From: Novosphingobium sp. B1
Lineage (GTDB): Bacteria > Pseudomonadota > Alphaproteobacteria > Sphingomonadales > Sphingomonadaceae
DNA: 64,000 nt
Assembly: GCF_900176395.1 (NCBI RefSeq)
Contig: NZ_FWXL01000006.1
Coordinates: forward strand, 124,001 to 188,000
Direction: 5' to 3'
This document shows, one piece after another, positions 45,475 through 53,959 of the stretch (position 1 is its first letter; every line of letters begins with the position of its first letter). A program made the translations under genes and the position numbers. The notes beneath the pieces were generated by a model, which was given only the letters and a program-made list of their open reading frames with translations, made no database searches and had not been told where the DNA came from.

Positions 45475-46983
45475 ATGGTCGCGCTGGTGTCGACAGTGGC
45501 CTATCTTGGGCTGGAGGCGCGCGCGGTGGAAGTGCAGTGCCAGGTGGCGCCCGGTTTGCCGGCATTCCGCCTCGTCGGCCTGCCTGACAAGGCGGTGGGT
45601 GAAAGCCGCGAACGCGTGTCCTCGGCGCTGTCGGCACTTGGCCTGGCACTGCCGCCTAAACGGATCACGGTGAATCTGTCGCCTGCCGATCTGCCCAAGG
45701 AAGGATCGCACTATGACCTGCCGATCGCGCTGGCCTTGCTGGCAGCGATGGGCGTCGTCGATCTTGAACAGATCGCCGACTACGTGGCGGTGGGCGAGCT
45801 GGCGCTGGACGGGCGGGTGTTGCCATCGCCCGGCGTGCTGCTGGCGGCGCTTCATGCCAGTGGCCAGGACAAGGGCCTGATCTGCCCGGCCGCGCAAGGA
45901 CCTGAGGCACGCTGGGCGAGCGGGATAGACGTGATTGCCGCCCCTGACCTGACCGGGCTGCTCAATCACCTGAAGGGCCAGCACCGCCTGCCGCAGCCGG
46001 CGCAAGGGCTGGCAGAGGTCCCGCGGCGCATGGCGGATCTCAAGCAGGTCAAAGGGCAGGAGACGGCAAAGCGCGCGCTGGAGATCGCTGCGGCTGGGGG
46101 GCACAACCTGCTGATGATCGGGCCGCCGGGTGCGGGCAAGTCGCTGATGGCATCGTGCCTGCCGGGCATCCTGCCTGAACTGACACCGGCAGAGGCACTG
46201 GAAGTGTCGATGGTGGCTTCGGTCGCCGGCACGCTCGAGGATGGACGGATCAGCCGGGTGCGGCCGTTCCGCAGCCCGCACCATTCGGCTTCGATGGCCG
46301 CGCTTACGGGGGGTGGGCTGAAGGTGCGGCCGGGTGAGGTCAGCCTTGCGCATCTGGGCGTGCTGTTCCTCGATGAACTGCCCGAGTTCCAGCGCGCCGT
46401 GCTTGATTCGCTGCGCCAGCCGCTCGAGACCGGTGAGGTGACTGTCGCGCGCGCCAATGCTCATGTGACCTTCCCGGCGCGGGTGCAACTGGTGGCGGCG
46501 ATGAACCCGTGCCGTTGCGGGCACCTGGGCGATCCGGCTCTGGGTTGCAGCCGCGCGCCGCGCTGCGCTGGCGATTACCAGTCGAAGGTTTCAGGCCCGC
46601 TGCTCGACCGCATCGACCTGCATGTCGAGGTCGATCCGGTTTCCGCCGCCGATCTCGCCCTGCCACCACCCGCAGAAGGATCGGACCAGGTGGCCGCGCG
46701 CGTGGCGCGGGCGCGGGCGGTGCAGGTGGCGCGGCTGGATGGGACGGCCGCGCGCAGCAATGCCGAGCTGAACGGCGATCTGCTCGACCTTCATGCGACC
46801 CCGGACGAGCCGGGACGCAAGCTTCTGGCGCAAGCGGCCGAAGCCATGCGGCTGTCCGCGCGCAGCTATACCCGGATGCTCCGCGTGGCGCGGACGATCG
46901 CCGACGTGGCAGGGGCGGACACGGTGGGGCGCATCCACGTGGCCGAGGCGCTCAGCTATCGCCGGATCGCGCCCCGGGCCTGA
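45475..46983 (+). CDS. comM: YifB/ComM family Mg-chelatase-like AAA ATPase
   Basis: Homologue of ComM, the hexameric helicase that extends branch migration during natural transformation. The 502-residue protein has an N-terminal Lon-protease-like domain (1-170, with GLPDKAVGESRERV and LPKEGSHYDLPIAL), Walker A GPPGAGKS near residue 220, Walker B VLFLDELPEF, the zinc-finger-like CRCGHLGDPALGCSRAPRC insertion, and a C-terminal Mg-chelatase domain. GAGGG lies before the ATG. Other competence genes are not in the window. Confidence 0.92.
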   Translation: MVALVSTVAYLGLEARAVEVQCQVAPGLPAFRLVGLPDKAVGESRERVSSALSALGLALPPKRITVNLSPADLPKEGSHYDLPIALALLAAMGVVDLEQIADYVAVGELALDGRVLPSPGVLLAALHASGQDKGLICPAAQGPEARWASGIDVIAAPDLTGLLNHLKGQHRLPQPAQGLAEVPRRMADLKQVKGQETAKRALEIAAAGGHNLLMIGPPGAGKSLMASCLPGILPELTPAEALEVSMVASVAGTLEDGRISRVRPFRSPHHSASMAALTGGGLKVRPGEVSLAHLGVLFLDELPEFQRAVLDSLRQPLETGEVTVARANAHVTFPARVQLVAAMNPCRCGHLGDPALGCSRAPRCAGDYQSKVSGPLLDRIDLHVEVDPVSAADLALPPPAEGSDQVAARVARARAVQVARLDGTAARSNAELNGDLLDLHATPDEPGRKLLAQAAEAMRLSARSYTRMLRVARTIADVAGADTVGRIHVAEALSYRRIAPRA

Positions 46984-46989
46984 TGTGGC

Positions 46990-47238
46990 CTAGAGGTTGC
47001 GGCCCAGGAAGATGAGCAGCATCGCGCCGATGACCGAGGCGAGGCAGCCTGCGCGGTTGATGCCATCGCCGAACGCCCCGCCCGAGCGCCAGCTGGCGAA
47101 CAGGCCGGCGACGAGCGCGCCGCCGACGCCGAGCAGAATCGTCTTGAGCAGGCCGAGGTCTACCGCGCCGGGGTAGAAGAATCGCGCCAGCACGCCGACG
47201 ACGAGACCGGTGAAGAGGATCGAGATCAAATTCCGCAA
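46990..47238 (-). CDS. GlsB/YeaQ/YmgE family small membrane protein
   Basis: An 82-residue protein with three membrane helices. The body LISILFTGLVVGVLARFF, a Gly-rich LLGVGGALVAG helix and a final VIGAMLLIFLGR helix match the transglycosylase-associated/GlsB family, thought to act in envelope stress. TTG at 47238 is chosen because GGAG lies seven bases upstream and the first helix starts five codons later. The start needs confirmation. It converges on comM. Confidence 0.75.
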   Translation of the reverse strand: MRNLISILFTGLVVGVLARFFYPGAVDLGLLKTILLGVGGALVAGLFASWRSGGAFGDGINRAGCLASVIGAMLLIFLGRNL

Positions 47239-47730
47239 AGGTTGCGCTCCATTCCTGTGGACACCACATATGGGGTGTGTTGACGCGTTCTTGTCCACAA
47301 TTTGGTGGGCCTGCGCGAAAAAATTTCTGCAAGGCCTGATTGGCGCTTGAAGTGCCGCAATCCCACGCGTCGCTGCACTGCAACATGGGGGTTGCAGCGA
47401 TGAATCGAATCGCATGTGCGACGAACCGAGTCTGTATCGGGACCATTACCCTCTTGTGTCAGATTCAGGTTGAGGCACTATGGGTTGTGGTCGGGCTTCA
47501 GGGGGACCTCTAAACCTAGTTTAGAGCGCTTGGGCGTGTTTTGCGCGCGATGGCAATACGTTGCCTGCGCGCCGGGCATCGGGGCCGTGACCGGGAAATT
47601 TCGGAGCCGAGCGCCTGCGGAACAGCTTGTTCCACTTTCGTTCCGTCTCCTGTAGGATTGGGCCGCTGGCCCGATTCGTGTGTTGGTTGATCGCCCAGTG
47701 CTTGCGCTGGCGTACGAACGGGGGTTGCAC
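47239..47730. promoter_or_regulatory. 492-base divergent control region between glsB-like gene and nrdA
   Basis: No gene is seen. Going left to right it holds an 18-base palindrome at 47261-47278 (ACACCACATATGGGGTGT, one mismatched pair). TTGTCCACA at 47291-47299 is one base from the DnaA box, and a weaker inverted copy lies at 47256-47264. A perfect inverted repeat CTCTAAAC-CTA-GTTTAGAG is at 47508-47526, a GGAACA-GCT-TGTTCC palindrome at 47619-47633, and a LexA-type box at 47629-47643 with a possible -10 TAGGAT at 47653-47658. The density of sites fits the tight control expected for ribonucleotide reductase. Confidence 0.6.
47629..47643 (+). promoter_or_regulatory. LexA-type SOS box upstream of nrdA
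   Basis: GTTC-CACTTTC-GTTC matches the alphaproteobacterial LexA consensus GTTC-N7-GTTC exactly. It lies 88 bases before the nrdA start and a few bases before a possible -10, where a repressor would block transcription. It overlaps the right half of a GGAACA...TGTTCC palindrome. Binding is inferred. Confidence 0.6.
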
Positions 47731-49734
47731 GTGGATTTCAGAACTGGAGACGGCTCCGTGGTTGCGCAGGATGAACTGGCGTTTGCAAACGCCTCGGCCC
47801 CGGCCGGTGATGCAAAGGCACTCGACATGAACGCCAAGGATGCAGGCAGCGAAGCGCTGGTCGCCGGCATGGCCGCCACGGTTGCGGCAGCCGCAGCCGC
47901 AGCCGCACCGGTCAGCGATTCCAAGAAGGTCAACCCGCGCCGCTTCACCATCGTGACGGACGACAGCCGCGATGCGCGCCTGACCGATTTCGGCAAGGAC
48001 ACGCTCGACGACCGCTATCTGCTGCCGGGTGAGAAGTACCAGGACCTGTTCGCGCGCGTGGCCGATGCCTATGCCGACGACCAGGAGCACGCTCAGCGCC
48101 TCTACGACTACATCTCGAAGCTGTGGTTCATGCCGGCAACGCCCGTGCTTTCGAACGGCGGCACCGGGCGCGGCCTGCCGATCTCGTGCTACCTGAACTC
48201 GGTGGATGACAGCCTCGAAGGCATCGTCGCCACCTGGAACGAGAACGTCTGGCTCGCCTCGCGCGGCGGCGGCATCGGCACCTATTGGGGCAAGGTGCGC
48301 GGCATCGGCGAGAGTGTCGGCCTCAACGGCAAGACCAGCGGCATCATCCCCTTCGTCCGCGTGATGGATTCGTTGACGCTGGCGATCAGCCAGGGTTCGC
48401 TGCGCCGCGGTTCGGCCGCCTGCTATCTCGACGTTTCGCACCCCGAGATCGAGGAGTTCCTCGAGATCCGCAAGCCGAGCGGCGACTTCAACCGCAAGGC
48501 ATTGAACCTGCACCACGGCGTGCTGCTGACCGACGAGTTCATGGAAGCCGTGCGCGATGGCGCCGAATTCCACCTGCGCAGCCCCAAGGATGGCTCGATC
48601 CGCAGCACGGTCGATGCGCGTTCGCTGTTCCAGAAGCTGGTCGAAACCCGCCTTGCCACGGGCGAGCCCTACATCGTGTTCAACGACACGGTGAACCGCA
48701 TGATGCCCAAGCATCACCGCGAACTGGGCCTCAAGGTCTCGACCTCGAACCTCTGCTCTGAAATCACCCTGCCCACGGGGCGTGACCACCTTGGCAACGA
48801 TCGCACCGCGGTGTGCTGCCTGTCGTCGCTCAACCTCGAAACCTGGGACGAGTGGAACGGCGACAAGCGCTTCATCGAAGACGTGCTGCGCTTCCTCGAC
48901 AACGTGCTGCAGGACTACATCGACCGCGCGCCGAGCGAGATGGACCGCGCAAAGTATTCGGCCATGCGCGAACGTTCGGTCGGCATGGGCGTGATGGGCT
49001 TCCACTCGTTCCTGCAGCTCAAGGGCATCGCGTTTGAATCGGCGATGGCCAAGGCGTGGAACCTCAAGATGTTCAAGCACGTCGCCGCCAAGGCTGACGA
49101 GGCTTCGATCCTGCTGGCGCAAGAGCGTGGTGCCTGCCCGGATGCTGCGGAAATGGGCGTGATGCAGCGCTTTTCCTGCAAGATGGCGATCGCGCCGACC
49201 GCGTCGATCTCGATCATCTGCGGCGGCACCTCGGCCTGCATCGAACCGATCCCGGCCAACATCTACACGCACAAGACCCTGTCGGGTTCGTTCGTGGTCA
49301 AGAACCCTTACCTGCAGAAGCTGCTTGCCGAAAAGAGCAAGGACTCCACCAATGTGTGGAACTCGATCCTGGAGCAGGGCGGTTCGGTCCAGCACCTCGA
49401 CTTCCTGAGCCCGGAAGAAAAGGCGATCTACAAGACCAGCTTCGAGATCGACCAGCGCTGGCTGCTCGAATTCGCGGCAGACCGCACGCCCTTCATCGAC
49501 CAGGCGCAGTCGCTCAACCTCTATATCCCGGCCGATGTGGATAAGTGGGACCTGATGATGCTCCACTTCCAGGCATGGGAGAAGGGCATCAAGAGCTTGT
49601 ATTACCTCCGGTCGAAGTCGGTCCAGCGCGCAGGCTTTGCGGGTGGCGTCGAGGCGGACAACACCGCCGAGGCCCCGAAGATCGAACTGTCGGCCGGCCC
49701 GACCGATTACGAGGAATGCCTGGCCTGCCAGTGA
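47731..49734 (+). CDS. nrdA: Class I ribonucleotide reductase, large subunit
   Basis: Reduces ribonucleoside diphosphates to deoxy forms. The 667-residue product has the redox Cys in SCYLNSVDD, the radical-site NLCSEITLP with its Cys and Glu, the partner Cys in AVCCLSSLNL, the Tyr pair in SLYYLRSK, and the C-terminal CxxC (CLACQ). About 70 N-terminal residues are Ala-rich and disordered-looking, and no ATP-cone precedes the catalytic barrel, so dATP feedback at that site should be absent. GTG at 47731 has GGGGG eight bases upstream. nrdB is about 1.9 kb downstream, after three unrelated genes. Confidence 0.94.
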   Translation: MDFRTGDGSVVAQDELAFANASAPAGDAKALDMNAKDAGSEALVAGMAATVAAAAAAAAPVSDSKKVNPRRFTIVTDDSRDARLTDFGKDTLDDRYLLPGEKYQDLFARVADAYADDQEHAQRLYDYISKLWFMPATPVLSNGGTGRGLPISCYLNSVDDSLEGIVATWNENVWLASRGGGIGTYWGKVRGIGESVGLNGKTSGIIPFVRVMDSLTLAISQGSLRRGSAACYLDVSHPEIEEFLEIRKPSGDFNRKALNLHHGVLLTDEFMEAVRDGAEFHLRSPKDGSIRSTVDARSLFQKLVETRLATGEPYIVFNDTVNRMMPKHHRELGLKVSTSNLCSEITLPTGRDHLGNDRTAVCCLSSLNLETWDEWNGDKRFIEDVLRFLDNVLQDYIDRAPSEMDRAKYSAMRERSVGMGVMGFHSFLQLKGIAFESAMAKAWNLKMFKHVAAKADEASILLAQERGACPDAAEMGVMQRFSCKMAIAPTASISIICGGTSACIEPIPANIYTHKTLSGSFVVKNPYLQKLLAEKSKDSTNVWNSILEQGGSVQHLDFLSPEEKAIYKTSFEIDQRWLLEFAADRTPFIDQAQSLNLYIPADVDKWDLMMLHFQAWEKGIKSLYYLRSKSVQRAGFAGGVEADNTAEAPKIELSAGPTDYEECLACQ

Positions 49735-49764
49735 TGGTGGGTCGGCCTTTCGCCGGAGTGGCGG

Positions 49765-50088
49765 ATGTCCGACGCAGAAGAGACAGATTCTCCACGGAAG
49801 CGTGAATGGAAGCGCACGCTTCGCGTTATCCTGTACATGCTGCCATGGATCGCTGTCTGGCTTTGGCTAAAGAGCCAGACCGGCTTCCCTGATCGGTACG
49901 GGTACCACAACGGGCTTCACGGCAAGGCGGGTGTTTTCAACGAATACATCCATAGCGGCCTTCTGCTTCAGCGGCCCGGCGCTGTTGAGATCTTTCTGTT
50001 CACTTGGATGTGGGCGCCTGTCGTCGGTTTCATTGCATGGCTGGCGTGGGCGTTCATCCAAGACTTGCAGAAAGGTGGCGGCTCGTGA
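49765..50088 (+). CDS. Small membrane protein of unknown function (107 aa)
   Basis: No family recognised. The N-terminus is charged (SPRKREWKR), followed by one helix (LRVILYMLPWIAVWLWL), a periplasmic-size loop with GYHNGLHGKAGVFNEYIHSG, and a second Trp-rich helix (FLFTWMWAPVVGFIAWLAWAF). It starts 30 bases after nrdA and could be co-transcribed with it. Confidence 0.65.
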   Translation: MSDAEETDSPRKREWKRTLRVILYMLPWIAVWLWLKSQTGFPDRYGYHNGLHGKAGVFNEYIHSGLLLQRPGAVEIFLFTWMWAPVVGFIAWLAWAFIQDLQKGGGS

Positions 50089-50241
50089 CGACCGCCCCGT
50101 TACACCCCGCGACACTTTGCGGCTGGCGCACTCGTGCGAAAATCCGCGACAATACTTGTGCTTGCACGATCCCGGTCAGGCCCGCTAAGGCGGCTTTGTC
50201 TAATCTTGCGATCAATTCGCATTATCAAAGGGGTTCGTTTC

Positions 50242-50619
50242 ATGCGCAAGTGGCACCGCTGGATCACGGTGTTCTTCGGAGTCTTCATGATCTGGATGGC
50301 CTTCACCGGCGTCGCCAGTCATGTGACCGCACTCTGGCCTGCGGGCGAGCGGGCCGGGCCTCCACCCGTTCCGCAGGGCTTTGTCTGCCCCGAGACCATG
50401 ATGTGTCGTCCCAAGGCCGCTCCGGGCGGGGTGAAGTCGCTGGTCGGCTGGTTCCACCACTTGCATTCGGGCGAGGAATTCGGCCCCGTAGGCACTGCGA
50501 TCTCGCTGATGACCGGGCTGGCGCTGCTGTTCTTCAGCATCTCCGGGCTGTGGATGTACTTTTCGATGTGGAAGAACCGCAAGGACCGCAGCCTCAAGCC
50601 CGGCTGGTTCTGGAAGTAG
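50242..50619 (+). CDS. PepSY-associated transmembrane helix protein
   Basis: A 125-residue membrane protein with an N-terminal helix after KWHRW (FFGVFMIWMAFTGV), a central segment with VKSLVGWFHHLHSGEEFGPVG, and a second helix (LLFFSISGLWMYF). The WHRW...HxLHSG pattern is that of PepSY-associated TM proteins, small relatives of iron-reductase membrane parts often met with TonB receptors; none is nearby. ATG at 50242 has AAGGGG about nine bases upstream; 36 extra in-frame residues upstream are excluded. Confidence 0.75.
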   Translation: MRKWHRWITVFFGVFMIWMAFTGVASHVTALWPAGERAGPPPVPQGFVCPETMMCRPKAAPGGVKSLVGWFHHLHSGEEFGPVGTAISLMTGLALLFFSISGLWMYFSMWKNRKDRSLKPGWFWK

Positions 50620-50762
50620 ATAATAGCGCGAGTTTTGCGTGCGGTGCCGGGGCGCTTCGTCGGCCCGGTTACCTTGCAGGTATGATCTGGGTGGCCGGGC
50701 CGGGGGAGCGGGCCGGCACCGCAAGCCTTCCGCGGATGCGGAAGGCACACCCAACCAACAAG

Positions 50763-50789
50763 AAAAACGCCCCGCCTTTCGGCGGAGCG
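50763..50789 (-). terminator. Rho-independent terminator of the DUF2171 gene
   Basis: On the minus strand a 9-bp stem (CGCTCCGCC with GGCGGGGCG, one G-U pair) closes a GAAA tetraloop and runs into TTTTT. It is about 110 bases past the DUF2171 gene stop and convergent to the PepSY-type gene. Confidence 0.82.
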
Positions 50790-50897
50790 CTTTCCGGTCG
50801 CGTGGCACGACCTGGTCCCGAAGGGGGCGGGACGTTCTGGCAGTCCGGAGCCGGGGTACCGGCCGAAATGCGGGAATGCCTCGCAGCCTTTCCGGAC

Positions 50898-51395
50898 TTA
50901 TTTTTCCTCGAGCATGCCCCATGCAACGTCGCCGTTGGCCGAGAGACGAACCTTGTCGCCCTCGATTTCGGCAACGAGCCCAGTGGAGAGGTAATGATGG
51001 TGGCCCGAATGGGTTCCACCTTCGAAGCCTGCGCCCGAATCCTTTTTGGTCAGCTTGATCCGGTCGCCTTCAACACCATCGACCGTGCCGACATGGACGC
51101 CATCGGCGCCGATCACTTCCATGTGCTCGCGGATGCCCGAGGCGCCTTCGGAACTGTTGCCGTAGCCCATCTGTTCGCCGCCGGCCTGGCTGCCGCCCAT
51201 CTGGCCCTGCTGTTGATCGAACTGCGACTGCTGGCCGCTGCTGCCTTCGTTCCAGCGCTGTCCGCCGTCCTGCTGTTCGGCGCCGCCGGGGCTGCGCATG
51301 CCGCTGTCGGACGACTGGTTCATCTGCTGCTGCTGACGCTCCCCGGTATTGGCTCCGGTCATGTTGCGCGAGTCGTTCGGTTCATATTCGCCCAT
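50898..51395 (-). CDS. DUF2171 domain protein with Gln/Gly-rich N-terminus
   Basis: A 165-residue soluble protein. The first 85 residues are low complexity, rich in Gln, Gly, Ser and Asn (QQQQMNQSS, SQFDQQQGQMGGSQAGG). Residues about 88-160 form a DUF2171 beta domain (IREHMEVIGADGVHVGTVDGVEGDRIKL, then HHHYLSTGLVAEIEGDKVRLS), related to PRC-barrel-like folds seen in stress-induced proteins. The function is unknown. AGGAGA lies before the ATG. It is opposite in strand between nrdA and nrdB. Confidence 0.82.
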   Translation of the reverse strand: MGEYEPNDSRNMTGANTGERQQQQMNQSSDSGMRSPGGAEQQDGGQRWNEGSSGQQSQFDQQQGQMGGSQAGGEQMGYGNSSEGASGIREHMEVIGADGVHVGTVDGVEGDRIKLTKKDSGAGFEGGTHSGHHHYLSTGLVAEIEGDKVRLSANGDVAWGMLEEK

Positions 51396-51667
51396 GGCAA
51401 TTCTCCTGCAAAATCGGTGGTTTGCCGAGCGCGTCCAGGTTGGCGCGCTCTTGCCCCATCAACCGTGGCGCGCGTCCGCCGTTCCGTTGCAAAACCGGCC
51501 AGAGCGCCAGACCGATGGCCCCTGTCGCCAGGCCGAGGTTTCCTGCCCCAAAGGACACGATTCATGGGCGTGGAAAACCCCGCCACAATCCCCCGCAAAG
51601 GCCCGTGCAGCGCTTTTGCCTGACCGCTTCAGACCTTACATTGACAGAATCAGCACAGGACACCGCC

Positions 51668-52723
51668 ATGCCCCTTCTTGAAGCCCGCCCGACCTACAAG
51701 CCCTTCGAATATCCCTGGGCCTACGAATTCTGGAAGCGCCAGCAGCAGATCCACTGGATGCCGGAAGAAGTGCCGCTGGGCGAGGATTGCCGCGACTGGG
51801 CGCAGAAGATTTCGGAGCATGAGCGCAACCTGCTGACGCAGATCTTCCGCTTCTTCACCCAGGCCGACGTGGAAGTGCAGAACTGCTACCACGAGCAGTA
51901 CGGCCGCGTGTTCAAGCCGACCGAGATCAAGATGATGCTGGCCGCGTTCTCCAACATGGAGACGGTGCACATCGCCGCCTATTCGCACCTGCTCGATACC
52001 ATCGGCATGCCCGAGAGCGAATACGGCATGTTCCTCGAATACGAGGAGCTGAAGGCCAAGCACGATTACCTGCAGACCTTCGGCGTCGACAGCGACGAGG
52101 ACATTGCCCGCACGCTGGCCATGTTCGGCGGCTTCACCGAGGGGCTGCAGCTCTTCGCCTCGTTCGCGATGCTGATGAACTTCCCGCGCTTCAACAAGAT
52201 GAAGGGCATGGGCCAGATCGTCTCGTGGTCGGTCCGCGATGAATCGCTGCATTGCGAGGGCATCATCCGCCTGTTCCACGCTTTCGTGAAGGAACGCGGC
52301 TGCCTGACCCGTGCGGTCAAGGAAGACATCATCGACTGCTGCCAGAAGACGGTGCGCCTCGAAGACGCCTTCATCGATCTCGCCTTCGAACAGGGGCCGG
52401 TGCCCGGCATGAGCGCCAAGGAAATCAAGCGCTACATCCGCTACATCGCCGACTGGCGCCTGAGCCAGCTCGGCCTGCCGGCAATCTACATGATCGAAGA
52501 CCACCCGCTGCCCTGGCTCGCTCCGTTGCTCAACGGTGTCGAACACGCCAACTTCTTCGAAACCCGCGCCACGGAATATTCGAAGGCCGCCACCAAGGGC
52601 GACTGGAATACGGTGTGGTCGAGCTTCGACAAGCGGCGCACCGCGAAGTCGGCAGCCAACGTCGAAGCGCCCGTCGAGGTGGACATCGACATGTTCGGCG
52701 CTGCGGGAATCGCGGCGGAGTAA
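51668..52723 (+). CDS. nrdB: Class I ribonucleotide reductase, small (radical) subunit
   Basis: Houses the di-iron tyrosyl radical used by NrdA. The 351-residue protein has the iron ligands in QADVEVQNCYHE, the METVHIAAYSH segment with Glu, His and the radical Tyr, and the SVRDESLHCEG ligands. No ATP-cone is attached, so neither subunit in this window carries one. ATG at 51668 (MPLLEARPTYKPFEYPWAYE) follows AGGA; 82 in-frame upstream residues are non-family. It has its own 270-base upstream region, in which no LexA box was found. Confidence 0.95.
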   Translation: MPLLEARPTYKPFEYPWAYEFWKRQQQIHWMPEEVPLGEDCRDWAQKISEHERNLLTQIFRFFTQADVEVQNCYHEQYGRVFKPTEIKMMLAAFSNMETVHIAAYSHLLDTIGMPESEYGMFLEYEELKAKHDYLQTFGVDSDEDIARTLAMFGGFTEGLQLFASFAMLMNFPRFNKMKGMGQIVSWSVRDESLHCEGIIRLFHAFVKERGCLTRAVKEDIIDCCQKTVRLEDAFIDLAFEQGPVPGMSAKEIKRYIRYIADWRLSQLGLPAIYMIEDHPLPWLAPLLNGVEHANFFETRATEYSKAATKGDWNTVWSSFDKRRTAKSAANVEAPVEVDIDMFGAAGIAAE

Positions 52724-52736
52724 GGTTTGAACAAGC

Positions 52737-53255
52737 ATGCCAGGGCAGGGGCAGGCCATGCCGTTGCCTTGGCATCCTTTTGCAAATCCAGAAGGCGAAC
52801 CCGACATGCTCGATGTTGAGGGCGGCTCGTCACCGAAGTTCGCCGAAGTCCTGCTGGAAGCCACTCCGCAGGGCGACCGCTTGGCCGTCTCCTTGGTGGT
52901 GGATGTGGGGGAATATGCGGTTTCCCTGCCCGATCCAGATCATGGCGCCTGGACTTCTTGGCGCGCCATTGATCCACCAAAAACGGGCTGGATAAATCGG
53001 TTTCTGATCGGCCAGAGGGAACTCGAAGGGAACGAGCAGGCGGACGTGGTTCGCTTCAAGCGCTTTGGCAGCCACGTTCGCGCGGCGACCCCGCAGGAGG
53101 CCTGGGAGAACTTCCAGGAGATGCGGACCCAGACCTTCAACGTGATTCAGCCTGTTGGCACGGGCGGCGGCGGAGTGCTGCTCATCGCATTGGAATCGGG
53201 AATTCTGCGGAATGTCAGCGGCAGCTTGAAGGTGCGGCTCACCAGGCTGGACTGA
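52737..53255 (+). CDS. Protein of unknown function (172 aa)
   Basis: No family recognised. It reads as a soluble protein with a Pro-rich start, a beta-rich middle (LAVSLVVDVGEYAVSLPDPDHGAW), and a Gly-rich C-terminal region (GTGGGGVLLIALESG). Three in-frame starts compete: ATG at 52737 (AAGG 11 bases upstream), ATG at 52758 (after AGGGGCAGG) and ATG at 52806. I list the longest but 52758 has the better ribosome site. It is 13 bases after nrdB. Confidence 0.6.
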   Translation: MPGQGQAMPLPWHPFANPEGEPDMLDVEGGSSPKFAEVLLEATPQGDRLAVSLVVDVGEYAVSLPDPDHGAWTSWRAIDPPKTGWINRFLIGQRELEGNEQADVVRFKRFGSHVRAATPQEAWENFQEMRTQTFNVIQPVGTGGGGVLLIALESGILRNVSGSLKVRLTRLD

Positions 53256-53314
53256 CGGCCTTGCAACCAACCCCAAGGCTGGACCCGATTTCCGATTGCT
53301 GTATCAGCTCTCCC

Positions 53315-53596
53315 ATGGAACTCGACGACCAGCTTCGCCGCTATTTCGGCACCGACGATCTTGCCGCCGTCACGCCTGCCGCGATGGAAGCGGGGGTGGA
53401 GAAGATGCTTGTTGATCTCGGGCTGGAGAAGGACCGCGCGCGCTGCTTCGGGCTGTGGACGCTGCTGCACATGCTCGGTAGCGCGCCCGATCTTGATGTT
53501 GCGTTCAAGGAGCCCGAGGACCGCGAGGCGGCGCGCAACTTCATGGACATGGTAGACAAGGCCCAGGTTGGAATTGATGCTGGAAGCTTTCGCTGA
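53315..53596 (+). CDS. Small protein of unknown function (93 aa)
   Basis: A soluble helical protein starting MELDDQLRRYFGTDDL, with LEKDRARCFGLWTLLHMLG in the middle and an acidic C-terminus. No domain recognised. It overlaps the start of the following DUF1294 gene by 20 bases, suggesting co-expression. The ribosome site before 53315 is weak. Confidence 0.65.
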   Translation: MELDDQLRRYFGTDDLAAVTPAAMEAGVEKMLVDLGLEKDRARCFGLWTLLHMLGSAPDLDVAFKEPEDREAARNFMDMVDKAQVGIDAGSFR

Positions 53597-53894
53597 CCTG
53601 CCCTGGCCGAAGATTGCAGGCGTCTGGTTGCTGCTGATCAACCTTCACACCTTCACCGCATTCTGGTTCGACAAGCGTGCGGCGCTGCGCGGCAGCTGGC
53701 GTACGCCCGAATCGAACCTGCTGACCGCGGCATTCCTTGGCGGCTCGCCCGGCGCCTTCCTCGCGCGGCGGGTTTTCCGGCACAAGACGCGCAAGCAACC
53801 CTTCGTCGGCCAGCTCAAGACCATCGCTTTCCTGCAGATCGTGGCAGCCGGTGGTGCGATCGGCTGGCATGTCGGCGGAATGATGTATGGCTGA
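53577..53894 (+). CDS. DUF1294 family membrane protein
   Basis: A 105-residue protein with the DUF1294 pattern: a first helix with LLLINLHTFTAFWFDKRAA, the motif WRTPESNLLTAAFLGGSPGAFLARRVFRHKT, and a second helix with FLQIVAAGGAIGW. The function is unknown. ATG at 53577 overlaps the previous gene. Confidence 0.85.
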   Translation: MLEAFADLPWPKIAGVWLLLINLHTFTAFWFDKRAALRGSWRTPESNLLTAAFLGGSPGAFLARRVFRHKTRKQPFVGQLKTIAFLQIVAAGGAIGWHVGGMMYG

Positions 53895-53959
53895 TCCATT
53901 CCGCATTTGACGCGCGACAGCATTGGGCGCACTCTCCGGGACCGAGGGAGTATGGGCCG

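Noticed and set aside
47521..49566. 681-codon minus-strand frame opposite nrdA
   Set aside because: Shadow of nrdA; the plus strand carries all catalytic cysteines.
51641..51646. TTGACA just before nrdB as a -35 element
   Set aside because: It is only 22 bases from the start codon, leaving no space for a -10 element and a leader.
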